From contig VZRZ01007410.1 of NCBI GenBank assembly GCA_013398175.1, positions 755,809-819,808 on the forward strand: 64,000 bases of DNA, in the 5' to 3' direction. Position 1 is the first letter of the stretch, and every line of letters begins with the position of its first letter. The stretch is from Climacteris rufus (Eukaryota; Chordata; Aves; Passeriformes; Climacteridae). Under the pieces are notes generated by a model that was not told the DNA's origin, made no database searches, and was given only the letters and a program-made list of their open reading frames with translations. A program made the position numbers and the translations under genes. Of this stretch, positions 53,301-64,000 are shown piece after piece.

Positions 53301-54787
53301 GTATGGAACATTTACATTCTATGTTGTAACACTAAAATGGACAAAAATTGTTCTTCTTTCGGTTTTGTTCACCTTAGATATTGTTTCTTCTATTGTGAAT
53401 TTACTGAGTATCAAACTTTCTCTAGGAAAGCAAAAGAGAACACATAAGTAAGCAAAAGCATCATGGTATGGTTAATTACAATGACTGAGAAAGAAATTTT
53501 TTTTTCCTCCAGTTGCCACTGACAATCTGAGGTGAATTAATGTGCAGAAACAGCTTCTATTTTTCCTACCTGTTAAAAAGGTTTGACCAACAAATCTGTA
53601 TTTCTTGTTTACTGTTATTTCTTTCAGACTTTGTGATTGATTGCATTTTAAGATATCTATTGTAATCTAATATATTTAAGTTCTGAAACGTATTTATTTA
53701 AATATGCAAAAATATCCATAGAGCAGTTCTATCAAAATGAGAATTTACGAACAGAAAGCATTTGCTTCAATGGATTTTCCTGTATTCTTTGCATACAAAA
53801 ACAAAAGCACATACATAAATGTACCAGATATTTCTGCCTATTTACTTTCCTATCTCAAATAATTTGGTAGATATCTATGTGGGATGGGAATCAATTGCAC
53901 AAGCTCACTTAGAAAGTAATTTCTATTAATGACCATTTGTGGCCATAAGTGATTCAAAGTGATTCAGCTTTCATCCTCTTTTCTTCCCCTCTCTTTACTT
54001 CCTTCTTTCTCTCTCTTTTTCTTTTCTTACTTTGTCTAACCACTAGTCTGATGTGTGTGTATTGCAGTGTCAGTGTCTGTCAAAGTCAAGAGCAGCTGTT
54101 ACAGAAGATAATTGCAGATACTATCAGACAAATCAGCGAGCTTTGGAAGTGAAGTCACTAGAAAGTTATTGGAAGCAACTTGTCATTTAGGTTCAAAGTC
54201 TGTTCTTAGCTGTGGGCAAACAGTTTCCATTTAAATTAGAGCAACTTAAGAAGAAATATAACACTCTGACCCCAATGAGTTAATTATACATCTCTGGACA
54301 TAAGTGTCTTCAATATAAAAGCCAAAGATACAGCTTCATAATGCCAACATTCCACAAGCAGAGTTTTTTTTTCTGACAAATATTCAATGTAGTGCATTTT
54401 TAATAGGCATTTGGGCTGGGTTCAGCTCTAGTGTTACTAAGCTGCACTGGCTTCTGACAGTTCTTAATATTTGTCCTTTGGCCTCAAGACATTTTCTTAT
54501 ACAATTCTGATATGGCCAACAGAGAACATGAGAACGTCTAGAAAGGGACATCTGTTGCTAAATTTACATGTTTGTGGCAAAGGAAAATGCCCATCCTCCA
54601 TACTAGAAAACAGATAGAAAAATAAGTTGCTTTTATCCACATGAAGGCATGTCAGAAGCTGAAGGCTTTTGTCCCAGGAAGACCTGAAGACACAGTGATT
54701 CACGCCCAGTGTGGACAGTGGACTGAGAGATGGTGTCCAAAGCACCTTGAGACTGACTAACAAGATTTCCCTCTGTGTCTGCTGTAG
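53301..54787 (+). other. CDH6: CDH6 intron between coding exons 4 and 5
   Basis: This is a 1,487 bp GT-AG intron in phase 1 with a weak donor (GTATGG). A pyrimidine-rich patch at about 53966-54030 is the only compositional feature; no other element was recognised. Confidence 0.9.
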
Positions 54788-54975
54788 GCACATACCAATT
54801 CAGAGCTCCTGAGTCTACACCACTTGACTCCCCAGTTGGCAGGATAAAAGCTAACGATGCTGATGTGGATGAAAATGCAGAGATTGAATACAGCATCACA
54901 GAGGGGGATGGATATGACATGTTTGGAATTATCACAGACAAGGATACACAGGAAGGAATTATAACTGTGAAAAAG
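54788..54975 (+). CDS. CDH6: CDH6 coding exon 5: EC3, first part
   Basis: This exon encodes the rest of residue 271 through residue 333, 188 nt, ending in phase 0. It starts STYQFRAPES, the first strand of EC3, and includes the calcium-site DAD at 294-296, ENAEIEYSI, and a run ending DTQEGIITVKK that leads into the next exon. The acceptor is GTCTGCTGTAG|GC behind a pyrimidine-rich tract. The donor AAG|GTACAT has A at +5 instead of G, so it is moderate. A 129-residue minus-strand open frame overlapping this exon is a shadow. I recall 188 nt as the usual length of this exon in type II cadherins. Confidence 0.95.
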
Positions 54976-56398
54976 GTACATGTCTTAACACACTTAATCC
55001 CAGGCTTTGAAGCACGGGTCAAAACTATCTAGCATATGTTTGTTTTTCATTTTTAGTGCAACATGTAGGTTTTGTTAATTTGAATGCTATCTGTTGGGAA
55101 TCTCAACATTACCTATGTGAAGTTTCTTTTATACAAGCAATTGGTATCCTCCCTCTTACACCTCCTTTACTAAACCAATGCACGTACTTTGGAGTACCTG
55201 AGCGAGTAAATAACCTAAGGAGTGGGATGCAGCTTAGAAAATGTTTTATAGCCTGCACATACCCACAGAAAAACTCAAGGAAGCACCACCATCCAACTGC
55301 GATTTTCTCCCTGTGATACAGGATTTACTCACTTAGTAGAAGGTACTGTTTTAAGACCACAGAAATAATGACTATCACATTACCTATTGTGCCTTATCAG
55401 AGGATGTTGAAGTGTACAGCCATAGTGTGTTAAGGTACACAGGAAATTTATTTTGACTCGCATTTTGTAATAATTTAATAAATGTATCAGCATGCTTTTG
55501 CTTTAGAAAAAAAAATCACAGTGCCTTGCTAGATCACAGTGGACATAATCTACTAGGTTGCACACTGGTTGTCAGAAAAGGTTTGAGAAATATTGTTTAC
55601 AGTGGGTTATCAAGCAAACTTGATAAGGTTACAGATATCATCCTTCATCAGTTCACGTTCAGTCACCACTAGATAGACATTGTGTAGATTTTCCAAACAT
55701 GCACTTGCTTGTTCATATCAGTACGACACCTGTCATTATTTGTTTTTTAGGAGATGCCTTCTGGGGTTTGATTGTGATATCAGTCTAACTCCGTTTGCAT
55801 TTCTGTCTGTTGCTGACAGAAGCTGTGAATCTTCTACAATGTAATGGAAAAGTGGGGTGACTACTCTTTCCCCACATTTCTCCAAGTAGTGAAAAAGAGT
55901 CTCTAAATCCTGGTTTTAACAGAGTGTGCTATAGTGATAGCCTGTCATAAAATCATGTTTGGCTTGGTGTGTGTCCTGGATATCCAGACACTAGATGTCA
56001 CAGTGTTTCATTTCAGTACAGGAATGCCATTATCTAAACAAGCAATAACTAGAAAATCTTTCCTCCTTTAGTGTGTGGTGCTTATGGGCAAGGAATAGAC
56101 AAGAAATCAACTAAAATTACAAAATAACAGGCATGAAGAATTAAGGCTATCTAAGAAGACTAATTGGTGTTTAGAAGTTCTAGGCATAGGATTCCTTGAA
56201 AAAGTGGTTTTCTCCTTAATGTATCATCAGTGGCATAGAGCCCTTTCTTTCTCCTTTCTGTTGGCATTTTAACTGCAGTTCAGACTCCTGTTACCTGGCA
56301 CAGGCCTCTACATGACTTCTCACCATTCATCCTGCTCATCTGGCTGCAAGTCACAGCAATCCCCACAGGCTTCTCAAACTTTTTTTTTGTCTTCCCAG
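54976..56398 (+). other. CDH6: CDH6 intron between coding exons 5 and 6
   Basis: This is a 1,423 bp GT-AG intron in phase 0 with donor GTACAT. Nothing beyond ordinary AT-rich intronic sequence was seen. Confidence 0.9.
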
Positions 56399-56652
56399 GC
56401 ACTGGATTTCGAAAATAAAAACTTGTATATTCTCAAAGTGGAAGCTACCAATACTCATGTGGACCCTCGATTCTTGTACTTGGGGCCATTCAAGGACTCA
56501 GCTACAGTCAGAATTCAGGTGGAGGATGTTGATGAACCCCCCATGTTCAGCAGACCAGCATACATAATGGAAGTGAAAGAAGATGTTCCAGTAAATAGTG
56601 TAATAGGAACAGTAACTGCTCAGGATCCAGATGCTGCCAAGAACCCTGTCAA
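56399..56652 (+). CDS. CDH6: CDH6 coding exon 6: EC3, second part, and start of EC4
   Basis: This exon encodes residues 334-417 plus two bases, 254 nt, the usual size of this exon as I recall it. It begins ALDFENKN, where LDFE at 335-338 is the EC3 equivalent of the LDRE calcium motif. It continues through GPFKDSATVRI to DVDEPP at 376-381, the EC3-EC4 linker form typical of type II cadherins. EC4 then opens with YIMEVKEDVPVNSVIG and DPDA at 409-412. The acceptor is a run of T then GTCTTCCCAG|GC; the donor is AA|GTAAGC. Compared with remembered human cadherin-6, the sequon at N399 appears lost here (NSV instead of NTT). Confidence 0.95.
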
Positions 56653-59600
56653 GTAAGCATATACTACTTCAGCTTGTCTGTAAATTTTTTACAGCTTTAA
56701 TTTTGCTTTTAGCATGTCAGCAGACACAAAAATATCACTTGTAACAATGTGAATTGTAGGGCATGCTTGAATATTAAGTACTGTAGATGGTAGATGATCT
56801 CTCACGCTTGAGCATATCTAGCTATGTGTGAATATGTTTGCATGGCCTTTGCATCTTGAATTATATCCTAATCTCTTCAGTAACTAATGTATCTGGTTAT
56901 TTCTGCCATGAAAGTATTTACTGCAAAAAGAGCACTAAGAAAATCTGTGTTCTCCTTCCACCTTTAACGTTTTCCAGTGCAGCACAGTGCATCCTCTTGG
57001 CTATATGACAGGGAGGTGATTCAGCAGCCTTTTCTTCTTCCTTCTGTGCAGACCTGCTTAACAGAGGGCACATTCATCTTCTCTAAACTGCAAGTAGAAA
57101 TGTCTCAAAATCAGCTCATGTGCACACATAGGCTGTGATCTCACCTGTATCAGTGTAAGGCTTGCGAGATAAGAACTTCATAAACTACACTTGCCTTGAA
57201 TCAATAAACTGATCTTAGAGGAAGTGGAGGAAATGTTAAGGTTGGAGTAGCTATACCTAAGTCTTCTTTTTTTTTGTAAATTAAGATGTGTATTGTTTCA
57301 GTGCATATTGGAGTCCTTAAGTCATATTGGATAGAGTATAGCAGAACTTTTAGATAGTTGTGTGCTTTAATTAAAGTTCATTGCTACTGACAAGGCAGCA
57401 GGAGGAGGAATTGAAAAGTGCAGCAATATTAAATCCAGGTCAATTTTCAGCAGGTCTCTGGGTTGGGCACCTTGGAAATTCAATAGTAGTCTTTGATCAA
57501 AACAGAACAGTCAGGTTTAATAAAAATCTAGTCCATCAATACTTTGCACTTTTGCAAACAGCTATCTTTCATCGAGGTATCTTAAAATAATAAGTTTTAA
57601 GCTGTTAGCTCATCTTGTGAGAGTAGTAAATATTACCATTTTTATTTCCTAGACAAAGAAGCTAAATCTGAAACATTTCTGGCAGAAATCCTCTCTATCT
57701 TTAGTTTACACGGCATGCCCTACACATGAATTCTTGTTCAAGACTAAGCCTTCTAACTTTAATTAAGGTTTTCTTAAATTTGTATCATGACATACAACAA
57801 TTATATGGTGTCCTGGACTAGCAGAGCACAGTCACATAAAGAGCAGCATAATGTTTTGTGGACTTTGGTGAAGCCTAGAGACAGAATGAACATCTTTTGT
57901 AGCATGTTTTCATGGGCATGCTAGCATGAAGATGAAAAATTGGTTGGGGTGACACCTAGGCCCCTTGCAGTCTTCAGGAACTTGCTTTTTTATATCTAAT
58001 GGGACTGGAGAGTGAGGGGAGTGCTTCCCTCCTTCCCTGTGGTGATAACTACTATCATTTGCATTTCACACCAGCACCAGCTCCTAATTATAAGTGATTA
58101 ACAGTGGATAGGGATTATGCTGTTCATTGTTGAGTACTGCCTACTGGCTCTTTGCTATTAATTGAATGTGTGTGCTAAAACTTACCTAACTTTCAAAGGG
58201 CAGTTCTTTAATACAGTATAACTACTTTGCATATTAAAGTATTAGATAGTTACTGAGCAAAATTTAGTAGAAATGTCAAAACTGATGCAGTGCAGCAGAA
58301 AGCTTGCCTACTGTTTTACCTTAATAGCATGCAACAGCCAAGTGCAAGGAGAAGAAAAAAAAAATGAGAAAGAGGTTAGAGTAGCAGAAATAAACTTAGC
58401 AAGAAGAAACATTAAAATCAGCAAGAGAGAAAGGAAATCAGCAGAGAGCAGTAGCCTGAGAGATGTTAACTTGCAATAAATGTAATTTTATGGTGCTAAC
58501 ATCTTGAGTATCTGCTAGAATTTAGGGGCATGGGTTGAGTTTGCATCTTTTTGACAGGGTAATTTTTTTTTTCTATCATGCAACAGAGATGCTAAATCTG
58601 ATTTTCACTCTGAGCTTTGGGGAAGATGCAATTAGACTCTCTATATATGACTTGTCACTTGCTTGTCAATTTTTCTTGACAGTTAAAAATAAAATCTTTA
58701 GACACTTGATATTACAATGAAAACCTTCCATTTTCTCCTCTACTCAAGCGAAGATTCCTCTTCTTAAACAAACTGAACCCTAACTCTGTTAGATGAAAGC
58801 CCCTTTGATCTTCCATTAAAGAAAACCTTCACAATATCATTATGATAATGCATTATGAAAAATTCACACACACATCCCTTCCTGACCCACAAATCTTCCT
58901 GACTTGTGGTTACATTAGACAGCAAGCTGCTGAACATCAGAAGACAATGAAGTAATAGCAAAATGTGAAACAGATATCTGCCCTGGTTGTAAGACAGCAT
59001 AATCATTCGTGACCTGTGTATTGGTAGAGTTAAATTGCATCAGTCTGAGTCTTATGAATAAATTTTGCTCTGACATGACATTGAGAAAATACAGAAATGC
59101 ACCAATACATGTTTGGGTATATTTGAATATGTGTCTATGTACAGTAATATTATCACACCCCTGAATAGCACTCTACTGTCCTGCTCTGTTACAAAAAAAA
59201 AGTTTTGTATTCTGCTTGTGTTTGATCTACACAGAAAAAATATGAACCATTGCATAGTTATAAAAAAATAATGCTGAAACTGGCACTGCTGTATTGTACA
59301 TCAGATCTTTTTAAATTGCTAGCTGAGTTTTTTTGCTATAGTAACTCCTCAGAGTCATAATGAAGTTCATCAGTCACTGGAACTGTCTTCCTGCTGTGAT
59401 TTGATTTACTAAAGTATCCCAGATGAAAATGATCTGCAAACAAATGTAAGGCTAAATTTTGTTTGTGTATTTTACTGACAATATATTTGCCTGTGTTAGA
59501 TTCTCTCTTTCACCCTTCCCTTCTTCCTGTTATGTGCAAAGAGAGACTGGAATCTGCATAGATACTTTTTAACTTCCTAGCTTGTCAATTCCTCAAAGCT

Positions 59601-62390
59601 TGAAAGAGATGAAGTCCTGAAATCTGACAAATACACAGCAGTAATTTCATTAAATAAGTGTAAAAATTAGTTTGATGTTGTCTACTTAATTCTTACTAGG
59701 TTGTGATCCAGAAGTCAGAATCACCACCAATTCAACATAATTAAAAATCCTTGATCAAAAGAGACTGGATTATGCAAACTGAGAAACAGAAGTGACAGTC
59801 TAGCTTATTAAAATCATCCTTCTAGACCAGATTTAATGGTATAATTGGAATATACTTTTACTGCATTGACCTTGTATGTATTTTCTTTGGGATATGAAGA
59901 AATAAAATTAACATTCCATTAAGACACTGTCTCTGCTGGGTTTTTTTTTCCATGAGTTTAAGTTTCCACTGTACAAATGACTGAATATATGTATGACTTT
60001 ACATGTACTTTAAAATTCTTAATATCTTGAAGAAAAAGTCCTCGATGTTATATACCTGGCAATCTTAGAAAAAGTTCAGAATTGTTTGGGGTTTTTTTTG
60101 GGTTTTTTTTCCAGATAGTGTACCACAGATTGAATTTCAGAAATCTCACAAAGTAAAGATAGTAATTGCAATACACCAAGGCATTAAAATGTGCTAAGAC
60201 AGTAAGATATTTTAAGTCCATTCAAAATATGAAGCAGGAGTGAAAGTAAAATTGAAGAAAAAGAAACCAACGAACAGACAACTCATGCCTAAAGCTAGTT
60301 GCTTATTTAAATATCTTGCTGAATAGGAGTCTGAAACATAGCATTACAGTTAGCTGGAACAGCTAATCTATGGGAAAGCCTGATATTTCATGTCAAAGAA
60401 GAATGCAAAATCTAGATTTAATTGCAAAATGGAAATACCAAAGTATTTCAGCTGAAAGATATGGAAATGAGCTACAGAATATCTGAAAAATAATTGAATT
60501 CACAAGATACCAACATAATATCTTATAAAAGCCTGAATTAATTAATGTTAAAATGAAATGTTTACCATATCAAATACTTACTTTGTCAAAATATGAGTCA
60601 GACCAGTTTGTATAAACTTTTTCCCATTAAATATTTCAGCCAAGTCAACAAATTCACACGTGCTATTTAGATTTGGACAAAGCAACACTTTTCAAGCTGA
60701 TGGTAGCATCACAATGCTACAGAAAGGAACTAGGTTAGTTGACACACAGCTGACTTCCTGCAGCCAAAATTGCAGTACTGTTAGTAAAATGACAGCAGTG
60801 AATGAAAACTAAATCTGAAGAACTAACAAGGTGTGCCTGTGCAAGTCCTACCAAAAAATATTAGGGTTTTTTGCTAGTACCTTTGAAAGTCATTTGGTTG
60901 CTTCCATAGGAATTTACCCTGGAAAAAGAAAAATAATTTAGCACAAATAATTAATACTTGCCATTGTTTTCTTTAAAAAGATGGGCTATACTTAAAGTGT
61001 TATTTTGGAATAAGACCTAATAAGTCTATTTTGCTGTGGGCATTATATCCCCTTTTTTTTTTTTTCTTTGCAAAGAATAAAAAAAATTCGGTTACAAGAT
61101 AATTAACAAGTTAGTTCATTTTAAACTTTTGTCAGAATCACAGTTCAACTGTATTCTTTCATTGCCTCCTTCTTCCATGCAAGATCTTTCTCAGAATTTA
61201 AGAGACACTGCACAGGCACTAGGAAATCTGTGCAAAATAAAGGACATGTCTTGCAGCTGCTTCTAGGGCAGGGCAGGGAACAGAAATTTTTCTTCAGTCT
61301 CTGCATTCCCTTGAATTCTGTAGTGTCAGTAAACTCTGCCAGTGATTCTCCTGGCCCAGTTTTCATCTGACTGCTTACCAGCTCAGCCGTTATCTTTATC
61401 CTTGTCTGGACACAAGGGACAGCAGTAGCTGCCTTGTCTCCACTGCTGTGACCTGCAAAGGAGAACAAGGGAGCACACTGGGCTTCCTAAGGATCTGTCC
61501 TGGATTGTACATGAGCACACAGTTGGGCTTGAAACAAGAGCAGAATAATGCAATTGCATTCTTGCTTTGGCAACATCAGGGACATATTTCTGTCAAAACT
61601 TCCATAATTTATGAAAGAATTTTCCCTTCGTGAGAGATGAAACCAAGTCACAGCATTTGGATCAGGTGGTAGCACCCTCTCCCGGGAACTGGAGAGTTCT
61701 ACTTTTAAAGTTGGATTTAATTCAGCTGAAAAAGTAAAGATCAGATTGAAAATTTGAATCTGTATTTAGACTCTGAGCTCATCCAGAGCTTGTTAGCATT
61801 CATTTTCACATATAGATACCATCAAGCAGGGATGAGAATGTTAGTTTTAATGAGTTACAACAAACCTTTGTGTGATATGTACCGTGGAATAATGAATCTC
61901 TGTTCCGTGCTGACTTGGTTTGGGCGGGCAGCCTTTTTAAACGCTGGGAAGTGAATGGCACAAATGTACCCCAGCTGTCAAATTTTATATCAGAAATTAT
62001 TTGGAACAGTTGAGATATCAAACCATGAAAAGAGGGTTTTATAAAGGAAAAGCCAACTCAGCCTTAAAATAAACTTCGTATCTTTCAGGACACAGACTTC
62101 ACATTTTCAGTAAAAACAAAGCTTTGATGATTCTCAGAGGTATGTAAATTCTGCAGCAATTCATTTATTCAGTGACAATACTCCACCTTCTAAATCAAAC
62201 CTCCAATGTGTCATTATCCAGTAGCTCAGAACTAGCTCTTTGTGTGAATACATAAAGACTCTGAAGCCTGTGCTGAAAACAAAAGGAAACCCCATTTACT
62301 AGCTGTTTGATGTCTAGTCTTAGAAAATGGTTTTAGAACATAGAAATTAAAAGGAAAGCATTCCTCTAACCCCCGTCTCTGTATTTGCAG
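56653..62390 (+). other. CDH6: CDH6 intron between coding exons 6 and 7
   Basis: This is a 5,738 bp GT-AG intron in phase 2. It is AT-rich, with G/T homopolymer patches at 60089-60112 and a T-run at 61051-61066. No gene or identifiable transposable element was found. Open frames at 61145-61468 and 62525-62872 (minus) look like chance. Confidence 0.9.
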
Positions 62391-62527
62391 GTACTCTGTA
62401 GATCGTCACACTGATATGGACAGAGTGTTCAACATCAATTCAGGAAACGGTTCGATATTCACTTCAAAACCCCTTGACCGGGAAACACTGCTGTGGCACA
62501 ACATTACAGTAATAGCAGCGGAGATCA
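62391..62527 (+). CDS. CDH6: CDH6 coding exon 7: EC4, central part (last coding exon in window)
   Basis: This exon encodes residue 418 (split) to 463 plus one base, 137 nt. It begins KYSVDRHTDMDRVF and includes the EC4 calcium motif LDRE at 446-449. N437 (NGS) and N455 (NIT) are N-glycosylation sequons. The acceptor is CTGTATTTGCAG|G and the donor is ATCA|GTAAGT, a good match to consensus. The next exon should complete an Asn codon in the EINNP region of EC4, but no such exon was found before position 64000. The exon lies 5.7 kb beyond exon 6, and its phase and sequence fit exactly. Confidence 0.95.
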
Positions 62528-64000
62528 GTAAGTTAAACCTAAATACGACTCCTGTCCCTGATGTAATGAATTTAGCCTTCTAGCTGAGTGTGTGGAAAGA
62601 GCAGCTGGACACATGTCAGCTTTATGGATGTTCCACTCAATACTAATGAAGAAGCAGTAACTGTGCAAGAGGTTGTCTGCAGTTTTGTGTTTATTAGGGA
62701 CACAGTTCACGAAGAGGTAACTTAGCAGGGAGAAAAAGCAACAGTTCTGGTGTTTTCTGTTCAGTAATAGCCATTTTAAATTTTGAATGTGATTGTTGAA
62801 TTCTGAAACTGGCATACAGCAACAACTATGGTTTAAAGCCAAACTGCATTCCTTGCCTGAATTCAGTCTCATTCAGACTGGATGTTTTCAAGTAAGGCTG
62901 AGCTGGCTGGGCTGAGCTAGGTGCCCAGATCTTAATCAGTTTTAAGCATTTCCTTTTTTTACTTCATGTCTATCCTTTGGAATTACAAACTGTAGTTACA
63001 AATCAGTCTGTCACTTAGTTTAAGATTGCTCCAAAGTAGTAAACTTGTGAAAATACTAGGCATGATGATTTTAGAAGTCAAAATGCCAGGGGTCTAAGGT
63101 AAGGACATGTATTCCAGATGACCTTAATAAACAATCCTTTTTGCTTTAGTAACATTATCTATAAGTAGATCACATGCTCAAATATCAGGGAATGCAATTC
63201 TGTTTGCATTTGCAGAGTCATAGTGCCTATGTTTGTGGCAGATATGTTTATGGTAGATAAATTTAACATAAACCACTTCTATGACTGTCATGTCTCTATG
63301 CAACTCAGAGGTTAAATTTAATTTTTCTGAAACAATGTAAGCTCTACTTTCTTTTGTTTTATGCGTATATAGCTTGATTCCTGCTTAACAGCAAGAGGAG
63401 TGTAAAGAGCTCAAGAGTACTTGACTCAACTTTCATTATTGTATAAGTCTTTAAAACTGAAAATCAGTGTAAACAATGCTACTGAGGCAAGTAAATGGGA
63501 TTGTATGAAGGAGTAGTGGGTATGAGCCTACAGGAATGACAGGGCATTAATAGTTTTCTCCCTCTCTTGAAAGTTTGGTATGGGATTTCAGCACACCAAA
63601 CACTGATTGTTAGTCAGGTGTTTATGTTTCTATTAAGTCCTTGAAGGAGAGATCTAAATTCAAGAGTTGTACACTACAGGCAGCTCCTGGGTAGACCAAA
63701 AGGGGAAAAATAAATGCCTAAAAAGGAAAGAATAGCAAGAACATTTATGAAACACACTTGCATTGATCCCAGCAGGGCTGACATAACATACAGTTTAGAA
63801 AATTGTACACTGGCTGAAAACCAGCTTAGCATCTACAGGAAGTACCCGTTTGGTTTCTTGCTTCCTCCCCTAAACACAGACCTTCTACTGCACCAAACCC
63901 TCTCAACTAACCCCTTGTGTCTGACACAGGCTTCTGTCTTAATTACTGTTCCTCTTTAGTCTGAATCCTTTCAGACTGCAGCTACTTCCTAGGGTGTGCT
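62528..64000 (+). other. CDH6: CDH6 intron after coding exon 7 (truncated by window end)
   Basis: The donor GTAAGT at 62528 starts this intron. No acceptor followed by the expected EC4 continuation was found, so the next exon is beyond the window. Nothing else was recognised. Confidence 0.85.

Noticed and set aside
54633..55022. 129-codon minus-strand frame over CDH6 coding exon 5
   Set aside because: Shadow of the coding strand. It crosses both splice borders without any family resemblance.

Overview
This 64 kb window is vertebrate nuclear DNA, most likely from a bird. It is AT-rich and intron-dominated, and it holds part of one gene on the + strand: the classical type II cadherin CDH6 (cadherin-6, known as cadherin-6B in chick neural crest work). 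The avian inference rests on two CR1 LINE remnants and on a protein sequence that agrees with my memory of chicken cadherin-6B better than of human CDH6. No database search was possible, so the species is unresolved.

Layout. Positions 1-27247 are non-coding, probably the intron (or 5' flank) upstream of the first coding exon. No CpG island or convincing promoter was seen there, so the non-coding first exon and promoter probably lie outside the window. An acceptor at 27246-27247 opens an exon carrying 128 nt of 5' UTR and the start codon at 27376. A 21.7 kb intron (27604-49266) follows. Six further coding exons are at 49267-49561, 51040-51159, 53133-53300, 54788-54975, 56399-56652 and 62391-62527. 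All junctions are GT-AG and the reading phase is continuous. The seven coding segments total 1390 nt, or 463 codons plus one base. They encode the signal peptide, the short propeptide ending in a furin-type site, EC1, EC2, EC3 and most of EC4. The rest of EC4, EC5, the transmembrane helix and the catenin-binding tail lie beyond position 64000.

The introns contain microsatellites, short tandem duplications, a purine-rich block, a GC-rich segment with G-quadruplex motifs on the minus strand, several inverted repeats, one antisense CR1 endonuclease-domain fragment and one CR1 3' end. No tRNA, rRNA, CRISPR array, second protein-coding gene or bacterial-type system was found. Most of the remaining open frames are chance frames.

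No clearly novel system is evident. The items most worth checking are the upstream ORF in the CDH6 leader, a 22-bp-arm inverted repeat upstream of the start exon, the G-quadruplex segment in the large intron, and AT-rich homeodomain-motif clusters that could be conserved enhancers.
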